Part shown: piece after piece, positions 41,788-51,294 of the stretch
Numbering within the stretch: position 1 is the first letter of the stretch
Layout of the letters: every line of letters begins with the position of its first letter
Origin: CAZPMT01 sp964587655
GTDB lineage: Bacteria > Hydrogenedentota > Hydrogenedentia > Hydrogenedentales > SLHB01
Assembly (NCBI GenBank): GCA_964587655.1
Contig: CAZPMT010000001.1
Coordinates: forward strand, 62,001-126,000
DNA length: 64,000 bases
Reading direction: 5' to 3'
The notes under the pieces: generated by a model
The model's input: the letters and a program-made list of their open reading frames with translations, nothing else
Told to the model about the DNA's origin: nothing
The model's database searches: none
Translations under genes and position numbers: made by a program

Positions 41788-43119
41788 CTATGCCAGTTGA
41801 GGCACTTCAAAATCCTTGCGGTATTCGCGCTTGAGATACTTGTTGGCGTCTTCGTCCTTGAACTTCTCGGTCTTGGGATCGAACTCGATGGAGCGGCCCA
41901 CGCGATAGGCGATATTGCCCATATGGATGTGAGCGCACGATAGGTGCGCCGGGAGCACCGGCGCGGTGACGTCCTCCACCTTGCGCGAGCGAACGGCCTT
42001 GATGAAATGCTCCCACTTGCTCTTCTCTTCCGGGAGCGGCTCTTTGACCTCGATAGGATTGTTCTTGTAGTCGAAGAAACCCTTCGAGCGGACGTAGTAA
42101 CCTTTGCTGCCGAAGAAGCTGTTGCTGCACTCTTTGTCACAGGCTTCGGGGAACGAGCCAATGTTGCGCACCTCGAACGTAAGGATCGAACCGTCCTCGT
42201 ACGTGAAGGAAGTGGCTTGCGTGTTCGGCGTCTCGCCCTGGTCCTTCCACGAATAGCGTCCGCCAGTGCTGTATACCTTGACGGGCAGGCCGCGATTGTG
42301 GCCCCATACCGCGATGTCCATTTCGTGCACGCCCTGGTTGCCGATCTCGCCGTTGCCGTATTCCCAGAACCAGTGCCAGTTGTAGTGGACGTACAATCCA
42401 ACGCCGTCTTGCGGAACCACGCCGGTCGCCGCCGGGTCTTTCAGAAGGAACTCGTGGTCGGTCGACGGTCCCTGCCAGAGTTTCCAGTCGAGGTTTTCGG
42501 GGGGCTTGCCGGGTTTGCCGAAGCCGATCGCGCCGCGGTTGCCGTTCTTATACACATAGCCGCGCGAATGAGAGATCTCGCCGATGAACCCGTCATGCAT
42601 CAACTTTATGTCCCGCATGAGCGTCGCGTTCGAGCGGCTCTGCGTGCCGTGCATGACGATGCGCTGATTCTTCTCCGCGGCCACGACCAACTGGCGGCCT
42701 TCCCAGATATTGTGTGACACCGGCTTCTCGACGTACACGTCTTTGCCCGCCTGGCACGCCCAGATCGACGCCAGCGAGTGCCAATGGTTCGGCGTGGCGA
42801 TGGTCACGGCATCGACGTTCTTGTCGGCCATCACGTCGCGCATGTCCGTGTAGGCTTTCGGGGGTTTGCCCTGCTCCTTCTCGACGCGCTTGACGCCGGC
42901 TTCAAGGACCTTCTTGTCGACGTCGCAGAGCGCCACATATTCGACGTCGTCCTTCATCTTCAACAGCTCGCCGATGTGGCCTCCGCCCTGCCCGCGAAAC
43001 CCGATGGTGCATACACGAATGCGCCCATTGGCCCCAAACACTTTGCCTCTCGCCATCGTTCCCGCGACGATCACCGCCGCCGCGGACGACCCCAGGAATT
43101 TCCTCCGTGACATTTCCAT
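41788..43119 (-). CDS. Gfo/Idh/MocA family oxidoreductase with Tat signal
   Basis: A 443-aa protein. A twin-arginine signal (MSRRKFLGSSAAAVIVAGTM) precedes a Rossmann domain (IRVCTIGFRGQGGGHIGELL), TPNHWHSLASIWACQAGKDVY and the EKP motif (VEKPVSHN), and a C-terminal sheet with NQGVHEMDIAVWG. Tat export of a folded, NAD-loaded enzyme is typical of this subgroup in planctomycete-like bacteria, where GH109-related hydrolase activity is possible. ATG 43119 has GAGGAGG upstream. Confidence 0.9.
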   Translation of the reverse strand: MEMSRRKFLGSSAAAVIVAGTMARGKVFGANGRIRVCTIGFRGQGGGHIGELLKMKDDVEYVALCDVDKKVLEAGVKRVEKEQGKPPKAYTDMRDVMADKNVDAVTIATPNHWHSLASIWACQAGKDVYVEKPVSHNIWEGRQLVVAAEKNQRIVMHGTQSRSNATLMRDIKLMHDGFIGEISHSRGYVYKNGNRGAIGFGKPGKPPENLDWKLWQGPSTDHEFLLKDPAATGVVPQDGVGLYVHYNWHWFWEYGNGEIGNQGVHEMDIAVWGHNRGLPVKVYSTGGRYSWKDQGETPNTQATSFTYEDGSILTFEVRNIGSFPEACDKECSNSFFGSKGYYVRSKGFFDYKNNPIEVKEPLPEEKSKWEHFIKAVRSRKVEDVTAPVLPAHLSCAHIHMGNIAYRVGRSIEFDPKTEKFKDEDANKYLKREYRKDFEVPQLA

Positions 43120-43379
43120 GACCCGTCCTCCTCGTCTATTGTTCCTGAATTCCGCACGCTCGGGACGGCGGAATCCCGTGCCCTTTGTGCAGGTTCCGGT
43201 ATTTTGCTCCATGGTTCCGGAAAACGCAACGTTTGTCGATCACGGCGCGAATTCACGACTGTCAATATCTCAAGAAACGGTCCGTGGCGGAAACGGCCCG
43301 ATGTGTGGTAGTATTGAAATGATGGAAATGCCGTGGCGGCGCTAGTGTTGCTTCTTGTGGGGGTTAAAGGGACGCGCAT

Positions 43380-44543
43380 ATGGAATCGTCGCGACGCCGA
43401 GTACCGCGCAAGGCCCCCTCGTACCTCCAATTCCCTTCCTTGGATTCGCCTGGACGCGAGCGTTGGACCGTCAGTCTCGAATCGGTTCTTCTGACGCTCT
43501 TGGATCCCGGCAACCTGCGGGTGCTGCAGTTGCATCGGGAGGAGGCCGCGCGGTACATGCGGTTCACCTTCGACCTGTTCCGGGGCCGAACCATCTCTCT
43601 CATTATTGTCGAGGGCCTCAAGCGGTATTCTTTCGCGTGTTCGCGCGAGCAGGTGGCAAAACTCCTGGGGTGGTTGCCTCACCTGTCTCAGGAGGAGATC
43701 GAAAAAAGCGTCCGCCGGTCGGGACTCATTATGGCCCTTCTGGGTGTGTTCCACGTCCTGCTACCGGCGATGCTGCTCTGGGTCTGGGGCGTGCTGCTCT
43801 TTGCGGCCGGCTTGGCGGGGACTCTTCGTCCGAGTTCAAGGATGTGGGCCGTCAACGCCGCTGTCCTGTTCGGAGTTGGCCTCTGGGATCTCCTGACGGG
43901 TTCTCCGCAAGACATCCGTCCCTGGAACGTACCGCCCGAACACCGCTGGCTGGCGGTCGTGGCGGGCAGTGCGTTCCTCATGTGGGCCGTGCAGCAGGTG
44001 TCGATGCTCGGCCCGAACCATCAACTCCGAATCTCTCGCGGCATCCGCGACCGAAGGGTATCCTTCCTGCCCGAACAGTCCCGTCTCGTGCGTCGCTTGG
44101 GCTTCGCCAACCTGCTGGCGTCCGCTGTCTGCGGCGCATATGCCGCCGCGATGCTCGCGACGTTCTCCACGCGCGCGGCGTCAGCGGGCCCGGCGCTCAT
44201 TCCCGGGTTGCACCCCGCGCTGCACGACGCTGTTGTCTTCGGCGCCGTCGCGATCCTTGCGTTTCCGGCCGGGGTTGTGCTCCTGCGCCGCAACGTCCCA
44301 CGTTATCTGGAAGCGAAAGTCTCCGCCCAAATGCTGCTTACACTTTCGGTGTTTTCCGTCTGGGGACTGGTGTTCAACGGATACTCCATCCTGCCCTTTG
44401 CCGGCTTTGCCGGGATCTTCGGGGCAAACCTGGACCGGTTTACCGGCCCCTGGGTGTGGGTCTCGCTGGTGCTCTGCGTAGCGCTTCTTAACCGCTGGTT
44501 TGCCGGATCGCTCGACAAAGAACTCGAAGAGCAACGGGGATAA
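43380..44543 (+). CDS. Multi-pass membrane protein of unknown function
   Basis: A 387-aa protein. The first 120 residues are soluble and include RWTVSLESVLLTLLDPGNLR and FACSREQVAKLLGWL. The rest has about seven hydrophobic segments, with a basic cytoplasmic loop (SRGIRDRRVSFLPEQSRLVR) in the middle and another near LLRRNVPRYLEAK. The tail is acidic (DKELEEQRG). No family was recognised. It is 29 bp upstream of the aldolase/racemase-like gene and in the same orientation, so the two may be cotranscribed. Confidence 0.75.
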   Translation: MESSRRRVPRKAPSYLQFPSLDSPGRERWTVSLESVLLTLLDPGNLRVLQLHREEAARYMRFTFDLFRGRTISLIIVEGLKRYSFACSREQVAKLLGWLPHLSQEEIEKSVRRSGLIMALLGVFHVLLPAMLLWVWGVLLFAAGLAGTLRPSSRMWAVNAAVLFGVGLWDLLTGSPQDIRPWNVPPEHRWLAVVAGSAFLMWAVQQVSMLGPNHQLRISRGIRDRRVSFLPEQSRLVRRLGFANLLASAVCGAYAAAMLATFSTRAASAGPALIPGLHPALHDAVVFGAVAILAFPAGVVLLRRNVPRYLEAKVSAQMLLTLSVFSVWGLVFNGYSILPFAGFAGIFGANLDRFTGPWVWVSLVLCVALLNRWFAGSLDKELEEQRG

Positions 44544-44572
44544 GCCCCCATCTCAATCGTCAGGTCCGATTC

Positions 44573-45769
44573 ATGATGGAAAGAACTTATCAATACTACA
44601 AGGAAACCTTCCGTGGCCGGTTGATGCCTTTTGCGTTTGTGGACCTCGATCTCTTTGACGCGAATATCGAGGCGATCCAGGGGCGCGCTCAAGGACGACC
44701 CATATGTGTCGCGTCCAAGTCCGTGCGGTGCGTCGCCTTGATGAAACGCATATTCGGAAGTTCGCCGCTGTTCCAATCCGTCATGGCCTACAGCGCACGA
44801 GAAGCCGTTTTCCTGTCCAGACAAGGCGTGAGCGACGCGATCCTCGTAGCCTATCCTGTCTGGGGCGAAATCGAGCAGTGCGGACTGGCCGATGAACTGA
44901 AGGCGGGGAAGCGGATCACGCTCACGGTGGACTGTCCCGATCACGTGGATCGCCTGGAACAGTTTGGCGCGAAACACGGCGTACGTGTGCCGATTTGCAT
45001 CGACGTGGACATGTCTTCCGAATATCCGGGCCTGTATTTCGGTGTACGGCGGTCCGGCATTCGGACGCCTGAACAGGCGTTACAGTTGTGGGAACATATT
45101 CGCGGTTGCCGGCATATCGCGCTCGACGGGATAATGGGCTACGAGGCGCAAGTGGCGGGATTGCAGGACTACGCGCCGTGGAGCCGATCCCGCAATCTGC
45201 TCATCCGGTTCTTGAAGAAACGCTCCGTCCACACGGTGGCCCGGCGCCGCGCGGCGATTGTACGCGCATTGAAAGCGGCGGGTTGCACGTTGCGATTTGT
45301 AAACGGCGGCGGAACGGGCAGCGTGGAGACCACCGTTGAAGACGACGTGGTGACCGAGGTCACGGTCGGGTCCGGCTTCTACTCGCCGACCCTGTTCGAT
45401 CATTACGCGCGATTCAAACATCTGCCGGCGGCCGGCTTTGCCATCGAAATCACGCGCAGGCCGGCGCCCACGATCTTCACCTGCCACGGAGGAGGCTACG
45501 TGGCCTCGGGCGCCGCAGGTCCCGACAAGTTGCCGCAACCGTACCTGCCCAGCGGAGCGCGCCTGATCCCGCACGAAGGGGCCGGCGAAGCGCAGACGCC
45601 CATAGTCTACGAAGGACCCGAACGGCTCGGCATTGGCGACCCCATTTTCCTGCGGCACAGCAAAGCGGGCGAACTGTGCGAGAGGTTCAATACGCTGCTG
45701 CTGGTTTCAAAAGGCGCCGTCATCGACGAGGCGCCGACCTATCGCGGCGAAGGCCAATGTTTCCTGTGA
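44573..45769 (+). CDS. PLP-dependent D-threonine aldolase/amino-acid racemase-like enzyme
   Basis: A 398-aa fold-type III PLP enzyme (alanine racemase-like barrel plus beta domain). The PLP lysine is in RPICVASKSVRC near residue 49, the GGGTGSV loop binds phosphate, and the C-terminal H...C pair in RHSKAGELCERFN matches the metal site of D-threonine aldolases. It should cleave or dehydrate D-hydroxyamino acids. Substrate is not fixed by sequence. ATG ATG begins the gene; either may be used. Confidence 0.82.
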   Translation: MMERTYQYYKETFRGRLMPFAFVDLDLFDANIEAIQGRAQGRPICVASKSVRCVALMKRIFGSSPLFQSVMAYSAREAVFLSRQGVSDAILVAYPVWGEIEQCGLADELKAGKRITLTVDCPDHVDRLEQFGAKHGVRVPICIDVDMSSEYPGLYFGVRRSGIRTPEQALQLWEHIRGCRHIALDGIMGYEAQVAGLQDYAPWSRSRNLLIRFLKKRSVHTVARRRAAIVRALKAAGCTLRFVNGGGTGSVETTVEDDVVTEVTVGSGFYSPTLFDHYARFKHLPAAGFAIEITRRPAPTIFTCHGGGYVASGAAGPDKLPQPYLPSGARLIPHEGAGEAQTPIVYEGPERLGIGDPIFLRHSKAGELCERFNTLLLVSKGAVIDEAPTYRGEGQCFL

Positions 45770-46398
45770 ACCTGGATAGTGTCAGTTGAACCACGGATTA
45801 ACACGGATAGCCACTTCATATTCATGCAACTGCCGGATACCTCGAGATTCCGATCCAAGTTGCCGCGTTTTTCTCTGCCATTCACCTGGAGGGTAGCGGT
45901 CAGGATTCTCATAACCTTCTTACATCCGTGTTTATCCGTACTACTATCCGCCAGAATCTTGTTTTCTTGCGAAGATTCTCTTTGCGTTCTCTGAGTTCTT
46001 TGTGGTTAAGATTAGATGGACTTGTCCGTTTGGCTGCGGCTATGCTGCGCTGTGTTCATCCGTGGTTCAAGCGCCGAATTCGGGGTGAAGGTTCAACGCT
46101 CGTCTTCGTCAGACACGGAAATGGCCGCCACGCGCCGCCAATCATCCCCCGTGGCTGGAACAGCCGAGAATGCCCGCGAGTACTGCCATGCCGTTCATGT
46201 TCATCTTCAAGACCCAATGCTCAAATAAACGACAACTGTGGGGCCAGTGAAAAAGCCCACGGTGGCGCTGCGATGAGCTTGCTGCCAGTTTGCAACCTCT
46301 TGTTCCCAGCACCGGCCGAGTGGGCCGGGTAACGAGGACAAAGAGGATCCCTACTTTTTCACCGGCTCCATTGTGTTCCCTGTTACTGCCCTGTTACC
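45770..46398. other. Intergenic spacer rich in dispersed words, no gene
   Basis: The 629 bp contain a cluster of repeat-like words (accacggattaacacggata, catccgtgtttatccgta, gttcatccgtggttcaag) and copy 2 of the 79-bp repeat (45979-46057). No frame has a ribosome binding site and protein-like composition. Some of these words are reverse complements of each other, so hairpins are possible. Confidence 0.6.
45979..46057 (+). repeat. Dispersed 79-bp intergenic repeat, copy 2
   Basis: Aligns without gaps to 12951-13029 over its full length. The best-kept part is the last 35 bp (cttgtccgtttggctgcggc). Confidence 0.7.
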
Positions 46399-46929
46399 CT
46401 ACTGGTTCTTTGGTAGACCCGAGTCATTGGGGGCTGGCTTTCCGGTCAATGAAATCTTGATTGCTCCGAGTACGGCCATCAGAACATTGTAGTTCTCGTC
46501 CGACATGGGGTGAGGCACTTGAAGCGTTGCCACATCACCGCCAATCAGCGGGAATGTAAAGTTTTTCATCTGACCCTCTAGCTTGGGTACTTGTTGTGTT
46601 TGGCTCAGCCCCGGATCGGTCTTGCACTTCTGTTCTTCCTGGTCGTCGTCTTTGTTGTGTTTCGATAAGTCCGCCAAACTCTTGTCTAAGGGCTTTAGAG
46701 GGAGGTCGATTCTTGTTTGAGATTTGCATTTAGGCGAGTGGGAAATAGGGGGCAGCCAACTGTTTCTCCCGACGACGATGCCGCAGAGGCCGTGGATGAC
46801 GTCTGCCGTTGGCCTGGAGATAAAGCAGCAAAGCGCTTGCGCTGCGTTGCGATACAGTGTATCTTCAATCTCGTGTATACGTCTCACAGAAGGATGAGGC
46901 CATGAACGAGAGAATACAGATCCAGTCAC
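46399..46929 (-). CDS. Hypothetical protein with a conserved-looking C-terminus
   Basis: The open frame spans 176 codons. The last 55 residues are convincing (MKNFTFPLIGGDVATLQVPH, then PMSDENYNVLMAVLGAIKIS): a strand pair followed by a helix, as seen in many small proteins of unknown function. The middle is Lys/Asp/Gln-rich and the first half is doubtful, so the true start is probably internal, perhaps downstream of the antisense overlap with the DUF433 gene. No function is assigned. Confidence 0.4.
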   Translation of the reverse strand: MTGSVFSRSWPHPSVRRIHEIEDTLYRNAAQALCCFISRPTADVIHGLCGIVVGRNSWLPPISHSPKCKSQTRIDLPLKPLDKSLADLSKHNKDDDQEEQKCKTDPGLSQTQQVPKLEGQMKNFTFPLIGGDVATLQVPHPMSDENYNVLMAVLGAIKISLTGKPAPNDSGLPKNQ

Positions 46930-47132
46930 AGGTCTGCCACGGGAAACCGGTTATTCGGGGCACTCGTGTGCTCGTTTCCACCATTCTCGGCGCGCTTGCT
47001 GGAGGGGATTCCATCGAGGAGGTCCTGGAGGATTACCCGAGCATCACCCAAGACGATGTCCGTGCTGCGCTGGAATTTGCCGGCGAACTGTCGCGGTTCG
47101 AGGAGACGCCTTACGAAGTGGCCCCCTCATGA
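46902..47132 (+). CDS. DUF433 domain protein (antitoxin-like)
   Basis: A 76-aa protein with the DUF433 pattern: CHGKPVIRGTRVLVSTILGA, LAGGDSIEEVLEDYPSITQD, DVRAALEFAG. DUF433 proteins carry an HTH and pair with DUF5615 PIN-like toxins. The partner gene starts 4 nt before this gene ends, but is broken. It is preceded by GAGG. Confidence 0.85.
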   Translation: MNERIQIQSQVCHGKPVIRGTRVLVSTILGALAGGDSIEEVLEDYPSITQDDVRAALEFAGELSRFEETPYEVAPS

Positions 47133-47307
47133 AGTTCTTCTTCGACGAGAACTTCCCCAGGGCTGCCGCGGGGTTGCTCGGTGCGCGCGGACACGAGTGG
47201 GCGGATATCCGGGGAACTGATCAGGAGGGATCGGACGACACCACGATCTGTCTTCCCAACAAGGCGCCGTATTTCTCACTACGGACAGGGATTTCGTTTC
47301 TGCCTAA
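47129..47307 (+). pseudogene. DUF5615 PIN-like toxin gene, frameshifted and truncated
   Basis: The frame starts MKFFFDENFPRAAAGLLGAR, GHEWADIRGTDQEGSDDTTI, typical of DUF5615 (acidic DEN site). After about 43 codons the frame is lost near the CCC at 47255-47257. Adding one base returns QQGAVFLTTDRDFVSA, the family's second acidic motif, which then ends at TAA 47305. Intact members go on for 40-60 residues, so the 3' end is also missing. Its stop overlaps the convergent hydrolase-like gene. The toxin is probably inactive. Confidence 0.75.
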
Positions 47308-49610
47308 TCTTCAAATTGCGCCAACAACCAGCGGCAATTGATCACTTTTTCCACCAAGTCCAGTGGCAAGTAGAAGTATTGGCACGAGGGTTCAAAGCCG
47401 ATCCGCGAGTCTTCCCGCGCAAGCGTATAGAGTTGGCGGGCTAAAACGATCTCGGATTCCAGGCGTTGTTTGATTTCAACACGCAAGCGATGGCTTTCTT
47501 CGCGCGACAGTGTGTTCGGGGGTTCGGCAAGAGCGTCACGGGCAAGGATGAAACGCGTTTGGTTGGCGACGGATTGGAAGTTGATTGCCGCCGCCCGGGC
47601 GAGTCGCAGGTCGGCTTGAGCCTCGTTGCGCCGATCGGGCGGCGCCTTTTCCGCGGCCGCCTGCAACTCTGCAATGCCTGGCCGCCAGCCCTCGGCGATC
47701 TTCTCGAACTGCGCCGCGAACACTTCCGGCGGGTAGGGGCCGCGCCAACCGTCCAGATCGTCGTAGGGAATCCCCCACATGGTTGCGCTGTAGCCGGTCT
47801 TCGAGGGATAGAGCGCATTCGCCGGACCGCACTGGACCGGAGAAGTGTATACGACGCTGATGTGAAACGGATACTGGCGAAAGGCGTCGCTCATGAGGGT
47901 CCACGCCTTGCGCGCGTGAGGGGCTCCCTCCGGACCAAACCGTTCCAGCGCCACCGCGTCCAACGCCGTGTCGATATCTGGAGCGGGCGTGCGGCTCATT
48001 TGCGCGGCAAGCTGGAAGTTGGGCGAAGGATACCCGCCCATCGTCCAGCCGATCAGCATCGCATCCAGCTTGGCCGGCGCAAGGTTGCGGCAATGCTCGG
48101 CCACCAGGTCCATGACGGGCAGATAGGGCACGCTGGCGATTTCGCACGTGTTGTTGAACTGGATCTCCGTGCCCGTTCTTAGTCCGGCTTCTTGGGCAGC
48201 CTTCCATTCCTTCAGCGCGCGGGGACCCGGCCCGACGGCCGAAATCGAATACTCGCCCACAGTGCTCTTGATTCCGCCGCGTTCGATCGGCAGGCTCCAT
48301 TCGCTGACCGACATGAGGAAGACCGATTTCGGCAGACGCGCGATGATGTCCGGCGCATCGCCGTGGCCCCTCCAGCCCCAGTCCGACACGAGTACGTTGG
48401 CCTTGGGGTTGCCGCGATGAACGCCCTCTTCGATCACGGCGGCGACCTCGGCGATGATGTCCGCGTCGCTGCGCTCCTTGCAGTGCTCGCAGGAGCGCCA
48501 GTCGCCGTGCGAGGCACAGTTGGTCAGGTTTTCCGACGCCGTGATCGCGTATACGCCGCCCAGGCCGGGCACTTCACGAAACACGTGCGCAAGTGCGTCA
48601 CCCATCCATTGGCGCACCGCCGGATGCGAAGTGCACAGAGCCGTGAATTCGTCTTCCCGGACGCCGCCCATCTCGGGGCGGTTCTTGAAGAAGGAGGCGG
48701 GCATTGACCGTGGCTCGTTGATGTAGAGATACACGCCAATGCCGTATTTCCCGGCCCGCTCAACCAAGGCTCGAAGATTGGCCAAACGCTGCTCGTGGCC
48801 GGCTCCAAACTCGGGGAACGTCGCACCGCCCGGCGCCATGTCTCTCAGAAGGGCTTGCAGCCAAACACCGTTGATCCCAACGGCGGAAAGCCGTTCCAGC
48901 AATCCGTCAGGATAGGGATTCAATTTGGGGTTCAACAACGGATCGCCGTACACGGCAACATACGAGTAGACAAGGCGCAACGTGCGAGACTGATCGTCCC
49001 GAGGCTTTGGAGGGGAAAAGGAGGGGAGCGGGTTGCTGAGCTGCCGAACGAAGTCGAAACGCGGTTCCGCCGGGCGGCGGATCTCCTCGCCGAAATCCTC
49101 CTCGACCACGCGACGAATCTCGGCCGCGCGGCCCCGCGCCGCTTCGTCCGGCGGATGGTAGCGGAGCGGCTCACACCTGGGTTTCACCCGGCCCAGTTTG
49201 ATCCATAGAAAGTCCTCCTCGCGCAGCATGACGGCCAGCCGCTCCGGCGTCATCTCCAGAAGCTCCAGCAACTGCTCGTATGGCAAGAGGTGCCAATTGC
49301 GCCGGATGAGGGTAATGTAGCCCCGTTCCATCATCTCCGGCGTAACAGCAACGTCGGTGGGCAATCCCATCGACTCGGCCAGCGCCGTGATGTCCTGCAC
49401 TGAAGCGCCCAGTATTCTCGCCAGCTTTGCCGGCTCGACGGCGTTCCAGTTTCGCCAAACGAACTCGTGTACGCGGTCGGGAAAATGACGGCTCACGATC
49501 GACGCCGGAGCGTCGCCTTGCGGCAGAACCGTTTCCTCGGCAGAACTGTCGCCTGCCAAGAGGAAAAGGAAGGTGCACGTCCACGTGACACAAAACAAGA
49601 CTGTTGACAT
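47304..49610 (-). CDS. Exported TIM-barrel hydrolase-like protein of unknown specificity
   Basis: A 768-aa protein. A signal peptide (VLFCVTWTCTFLFLLAGDSSA) is followed by a helical N-terminal region (EFVWRNWNAVEPAKLARILG, PYEQLLELLEMTPERLAV). A TIM-barrel-like part (about 230-560) has INGVWLQALLRDMAP, YGIGVYLYINEPRSMP and GVYAITASENLTNC. The Asp/Glu pattern and the family-20-like spacing suggest a glycoside hydrolase, but I cannot name the family. The C-terminal 150 residues are helical. It follows the GH28-like gene on the same strand with a 46-bp gap, so the two may act on one polysaccharide. Confidence 0.7.
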   Translation of the reverse strand: MSTVLFCVTWTCTFLFLLAGDSSAEETVLPQGDAPASIVSRHFPDRVHEFVWRNWNAVEPAKLARILGASVQDITALAESMGLPTDVAVTPEMMERGYITLIRRNWHLLPYEQLLELLEMTPERLAVMLREEDFLWIKLGRVKPRCEPLRYHPPDEAARGRAAEIRRVVEEDFGEEIRRPAEPRFDFVRQLSNPLPSFSPPKPRDDQSRTLRLVYSYVAVYGDPLLNPKLNPYPDGLLERLSAVGINGVWLQALLRDMAPGGATFPEFGAGHEQRLANLRALVERAGKYGIGVYLYINEPRSMPASFFKNRPEMGGVREDEFTALCTSHPAVRQWMGDALAHVFREVPGLGGVYAITASENLTNCASHGDWRSCEHCKERSDADIIAEVAAVIEEGVHRGNPKANVLVSDWGWRGHGDAPDIIARLPKSVFLMSVSEWSLPIERGGIKSTVGEYSISAVGPGPRALKEWKAAQEAGLRTGTEIQFNNTCEIASVPYLPVMDLVAEHCRNLAPAKLDAMLIGWTMGGYPSPNFQLAAQMSRTPAPDIDTALDAVALERFGPEGAPHARKAWTLMSDAFRQYPFHISVVYTSPVQCGPANALYPSKTGYSATMWGIPYDDLDGWRGPYPPEVFAAQFEKIAEGWRPGIAELQAAAEKAPPDRRNEAQADLRLARAAAINFQSVANQTRFILARDALAEPPNTLSREESHRLRVEIKQRLESEIVLARQLYTLAREDSRIGFEPSCQYFYLPLDLVEKVINCRWLLAQFED

Positions 49611-49656
49611 CGCAATATCACCCAATAATACGTCGCCGTTGGGCAAGGGAGTGCCG

Positions 49657-51294
49657 CTACTCAACACTGACAGTCACGGCCTTAGCGCTGACGCCTGACC
49701 CGAGACTGACGGCCTTCTCCGCGCCGCCCAGTGCATTGGCCTCGAGCGTAACGCCGCTCGTGCGTTCCCCGGCGGCTTCCAGAAACACCTTCGTGCCTTT
49801 CGCCGCCGCGCACCCGCGCAACAGCGCCTCGCGCACATCAACGAAGCGAAGCACTGATCTCCCATCCGGATCGGCCGCCGCCGTGAGCCCGTCAATCGAA
49901 AGACCGGTAACGTCATCGCACACGATCGCGTGACCGGGCTGTCCGGGCTTCGATGGTTGCGGAATACCGTCGGGCGTATGCCAGTCCTGTTGCTTGCCCT
50001 CTTCCGTCGTCAGCCGCCAGTAGCCCTCATTCAGCGAGAGATCGAAATTGGAAAGACGCAGACCGTTCACGTGACGGCAATAGAACCCATATGCGGGCAT
50101 CGCGCCGAACATATCAGGGTCCGGATAGCCGTTGATCGCTTCCGGGACCGCCTCTTCCGTAGGCCGGTACATGCACCCGCCCTTCCAAGTGATCCGGACG
50201 TTCGAAATCGTGACGCCTTCGACGGGCCTGTCCGGAATGCCCGTGATGCTGCACGTATCCGATGCATCGGTGGCCACCACGTTACTGATGACGACGTTCT
50301 TCAGCGACCCGGCCACGGGCGTCGCCATGTCGCGCCCGCGGTTCCCGAGCCGGATGAAGATCGGCGCACGCACGTCGATCATCGTCGCGTTCGAGACCAC
50401 GATGCCGTCGATGTTCGACCCGTCGACCGATTCGACGCAGATGCCGCCACTCGCCGGATCGGCCTTGCTCAACCCCGACATGACGCAATTGGTCACCGCG
50501 ATCCGCTTGAAGTCGCCGCCCGATTCCGTGCCCAGCTTGAACGCGTTGCATTCCGTGGCCAGATAGCAGTTCGTCACCGTGATATTCTCGCACGCGCGCC
50601 GTTCGCCCAGACTGAAACTCGCCTTCGGAACAATCGCGTCGTCGCGCGACTCGATATGGCAGTTCGAGATCCGCACGTTGCGGCACGAATCCGGATCAAT
50701 GCCGTCCGCGTAACCGTTCAGGATCGTGACGCCGTCGATATTGACGAAATCCGTGCCCAGCATGCTGATGTTGTAATTTGGCGAGTTCAAGAGGCGGACG
50801 TCCCGGATCTCGACGAACCGGCATCGTTTCAGCGCGATCGTTTTCGGGCCGTGCCGCCGCGTCCGGTTGCTGTCGATGGTCCCCTGGCCGACGATGGCGA
50901 TGCGCTCAACGTCCTCGCCCCAGATCAGCGCCGTGTGAAAGAACGACGTCTCCACATCCGCGGCATTCTTGAAATCCAGCTTCTCATAAGGGTCATAGTC
51001 CGCGTTATCCGGGCTACCTTTGATCGTAGCCCCAGCATCAATAGACAGCGTGACGCCGCTCCCCAAATGCAGGCTCCCGCACAAATAGGTCCCCGGAGCG
51101 AAATACACCGTACCGCCCCCGCCCGATGCCGCCGCGTCAATCGCCTTCTGAACCGCGGCGGTATCCTTCGTGTCGCCGTCCCCCTTCGCGCCGAAATCCC
51201 GCACCGCATAGCCAGCCCGTGCGTCCGCGCCGAACGCACACAGCCCGTACAGGACAAAGACCAACGTCATCCCCATCACGTTACGTGCACACAT
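49657..51294 (-). CDS. GH28/pectate-lyase-3-like right-handed beta-helix protein
   Basis: A 545-aa exported protein. The signal peptide (MGMTLVFVLYGLCAFGADA) leads to YAVRDFGAKGDGDTKDTAAV, the start of polygalacturonase-like folds, then many beta-helix rungs. GH28-like acid residues appear in GYADGIDPDSCRNV (the NxD-like site reads YAD) and SRDDAIVPKASF (DD). The usual GHG histidine motif is replaced by CNAFKLGTESGG. It may cleave pectin-like or other uronate glycans, or only bind them. ATG 51294 has AAAGGAG upstream. Confidence 0.8.
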   Translation of the reverse strand: MCARNVMGMTLVFVLYGLCAFGADARAGYAVRDFGAKGDGDTKDTAAVQKAIDAAASGGGGTVYFAPGTYLCGSLHLGSGVTLSIDAGATIKGSPDNADYDPYEKLDFKNAADVETSFFHTALIWGEDVERIAIVGQGTIDSNRTRRHGPKTIALKRCRFVEIRDVRLLNSPNYNISMLGTDFVNIDGVTILNGYADGIDPDSCRNVRISNCHIESRDDAIVPKASFSLGERRACENITVTNCYLATECNAFKLGTESGGDFKRIAVTNCVMSGLSKADPASGGICVESVDGSNIDGIVVSNATMIDVRAPIFIRLGNRGRDMATPVAGSLKNVVISNVVATDASDTCSITGIPDRPVEGVTISNVRITWKGGCMYRPTEEAVPEAINGYPDPDMFGAMPAYGFYCRHVNGLRLSNFDLSLNEGYWRLTTEEGKQQDWHTPDGIPQPSKPGQPGHAIVCDDVTGLSIDGLTAAADPDGRSVLRFVDVREALLRGCAAAKGTKVFLEAAGERTSGVTLEANALGGAEKAVSLGSGVSAKAVTVSVE

